From: Defluviitaleaceae bacterium | Lineage (GTDB): Bacteria; Bacillota; Clostridia; Lachnospirales; WQUN01 | Direction of reading: 5' to 3' | DNA: 64,000 nt | NCBI GenBank assembly: GCA_009780315.1 | Contig: WRAH01000006.1 | Location: forward strand, 49,624-113,623 | In this document: one piece after another, positions 63,880 to 64,000 of the stretch | Layout: every line of letters begins with the position of its first letter | Numbering within the stretch: the first letter of the stretch is position 1 | Program-made: the position numbers and the translations under genes | Notes under the pieces: generated by a model | What the model was told of the DNA's origin: nothing | Database searches by the model: none | What the model saw: only the letters and a program-made list of their open reading frames with translations

Positions 63880-63976
63880 TAAGGAGTTTTTGGTCTGGTT
63901 GAATGTTAACGCCTCTAGCGATAACCAGAAGGGCATACTTTTGCAAGTAGCCCTTCTTTAGATTGTTTATAACCAT
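63878..63976 (-). pseudogene. M29 aminopeptidase, 5' part (33 codons)
   Basis: ATG at 63976 (AGGTG 5 nt upstream) opens a frame reading MVINNLKKGYLQKYALLV and then RGVNIQPDQKLLI, the usual M29 N-terminal helix and first strand. At Ile33 the frame enters the element and soon stops. Joining Ile33 to Arg (56413) gives LLI-RSDVRDAYF, the spacing expected for this family (LII-NSPVE-type). Total restored length 415 codons. The remaining 24 bases to the window end hold only upstream sequence. Confidence 0.85.
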
Positions 63977-64000
63977 GGGACACCTAAGTCTTCACATGTC

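Noticed and set aside
63927..63957. Strong hairpin resembling a terminator near the window end
   Set aside because: It lies inside the 5' coding part of the aminopeptidase (codons ~7-17), so it is more likely a coding coincidence.
1..64000. CRISPR arrays, tRNA and rRNA genes
   Set aside because: No regularly spaced repeats and no cloverleaf or rRNA segments were seen on reading both strands; a dedicated scan was not possible.

Overview
This window looks like the chromosome of a low-GC, Gram-positive anaerobe of the class Clostridia (Bacillota). The evidence is the gene set and style: an AgrBD/AgrC/LytTR quorum-sensing locus, a MecA adaptor, YhaM-type exoribonuclease, an RsbU/RsbV/RsbW-like partner-switching set, a dnaX-ybaB-recR operon, strong AGGAGG ribosome binding sites, and a Tn4451-like mobilizable element with TnpW and a large serine recombinase. 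No rRNA, tRNA or CRISPR array was seen. Family assignments are from motifs read by eye; no database search was possible.

Region 1 (1-12.6 kb) is the most distinctive. It holds a ribosomally made, post-translationally modified peptide (RiPP) locus of the NHLP/NHLM type. A 99-residue precursor with a nitrile-hydratase-like leader and a 17-residue core (12094-12393) heads an operon with a membrane-anchored protein and an HExxH zinc-protease-like protein. A radical SAM/SPASM maturase stands as its own unit (9055-10359). The export operon (5682 down to 1) carries, in order, an RsbU-like phosphatase, an RsbV-like STAS protein, an RsbW-like kinase, a 69-residue remnant or miniature of the HlyD-type secretion protein, and two NHLM ABC transporters. 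Between these lies a complete agr locus: response regulator, sensor kinase, a 48-residue AgrD-like pheromone precursor (8225-8371, too small for normal ORF calling) and AgrB. Paired boxes of the form AGTTACTACA with a 22-bp period occur before agrD, before the exporter operon and before the precursor gene. This suggests that quorum sensing switches on both peptide production and export.

Region 2 (12.6-55 kb) is mostly housekeeping: a sirtuin, an AbrB-type regulator, a candidate structured RNA (13980-14207), a PIN toxin-antitoxin pair, RsgA, YhaM, an RNA uracil methyltransferase, a Na/Pi cotransporter, rhomboid protease, RuvAB, a complete Opp peptide importer, a c-di-GMP/two-component cluster, RimM-TrmD, a MATE pump, RecR-YbaB-DnaX, purine nucleoside phosphorylase, MecA, AlaS, RecQ, YifB, GlmS, a stand-alone V-type ATPase B subunit next to a PilB-like ATPase and a prepilin, and a PadR-DUF1700-DUF4097 operon.

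Region 3 (55.2-64 kb) is a 7.46-kb mobilizable transposon inserted in an M29 aminopeptidase gene. Both gene halves are present (55265-56413 and 63878-63976), and joining them at a GA dinucleotide restores one 415-codon reading frame. The ends carry matching imperfect inverted repeats placed symmetrically 11 nt from the GA cores. The element carries tnpW, a large serine recombinase, a MobV relaxase broken by a frameshift, a P4-type primase/helicase and a lipoprotein cargo gene.
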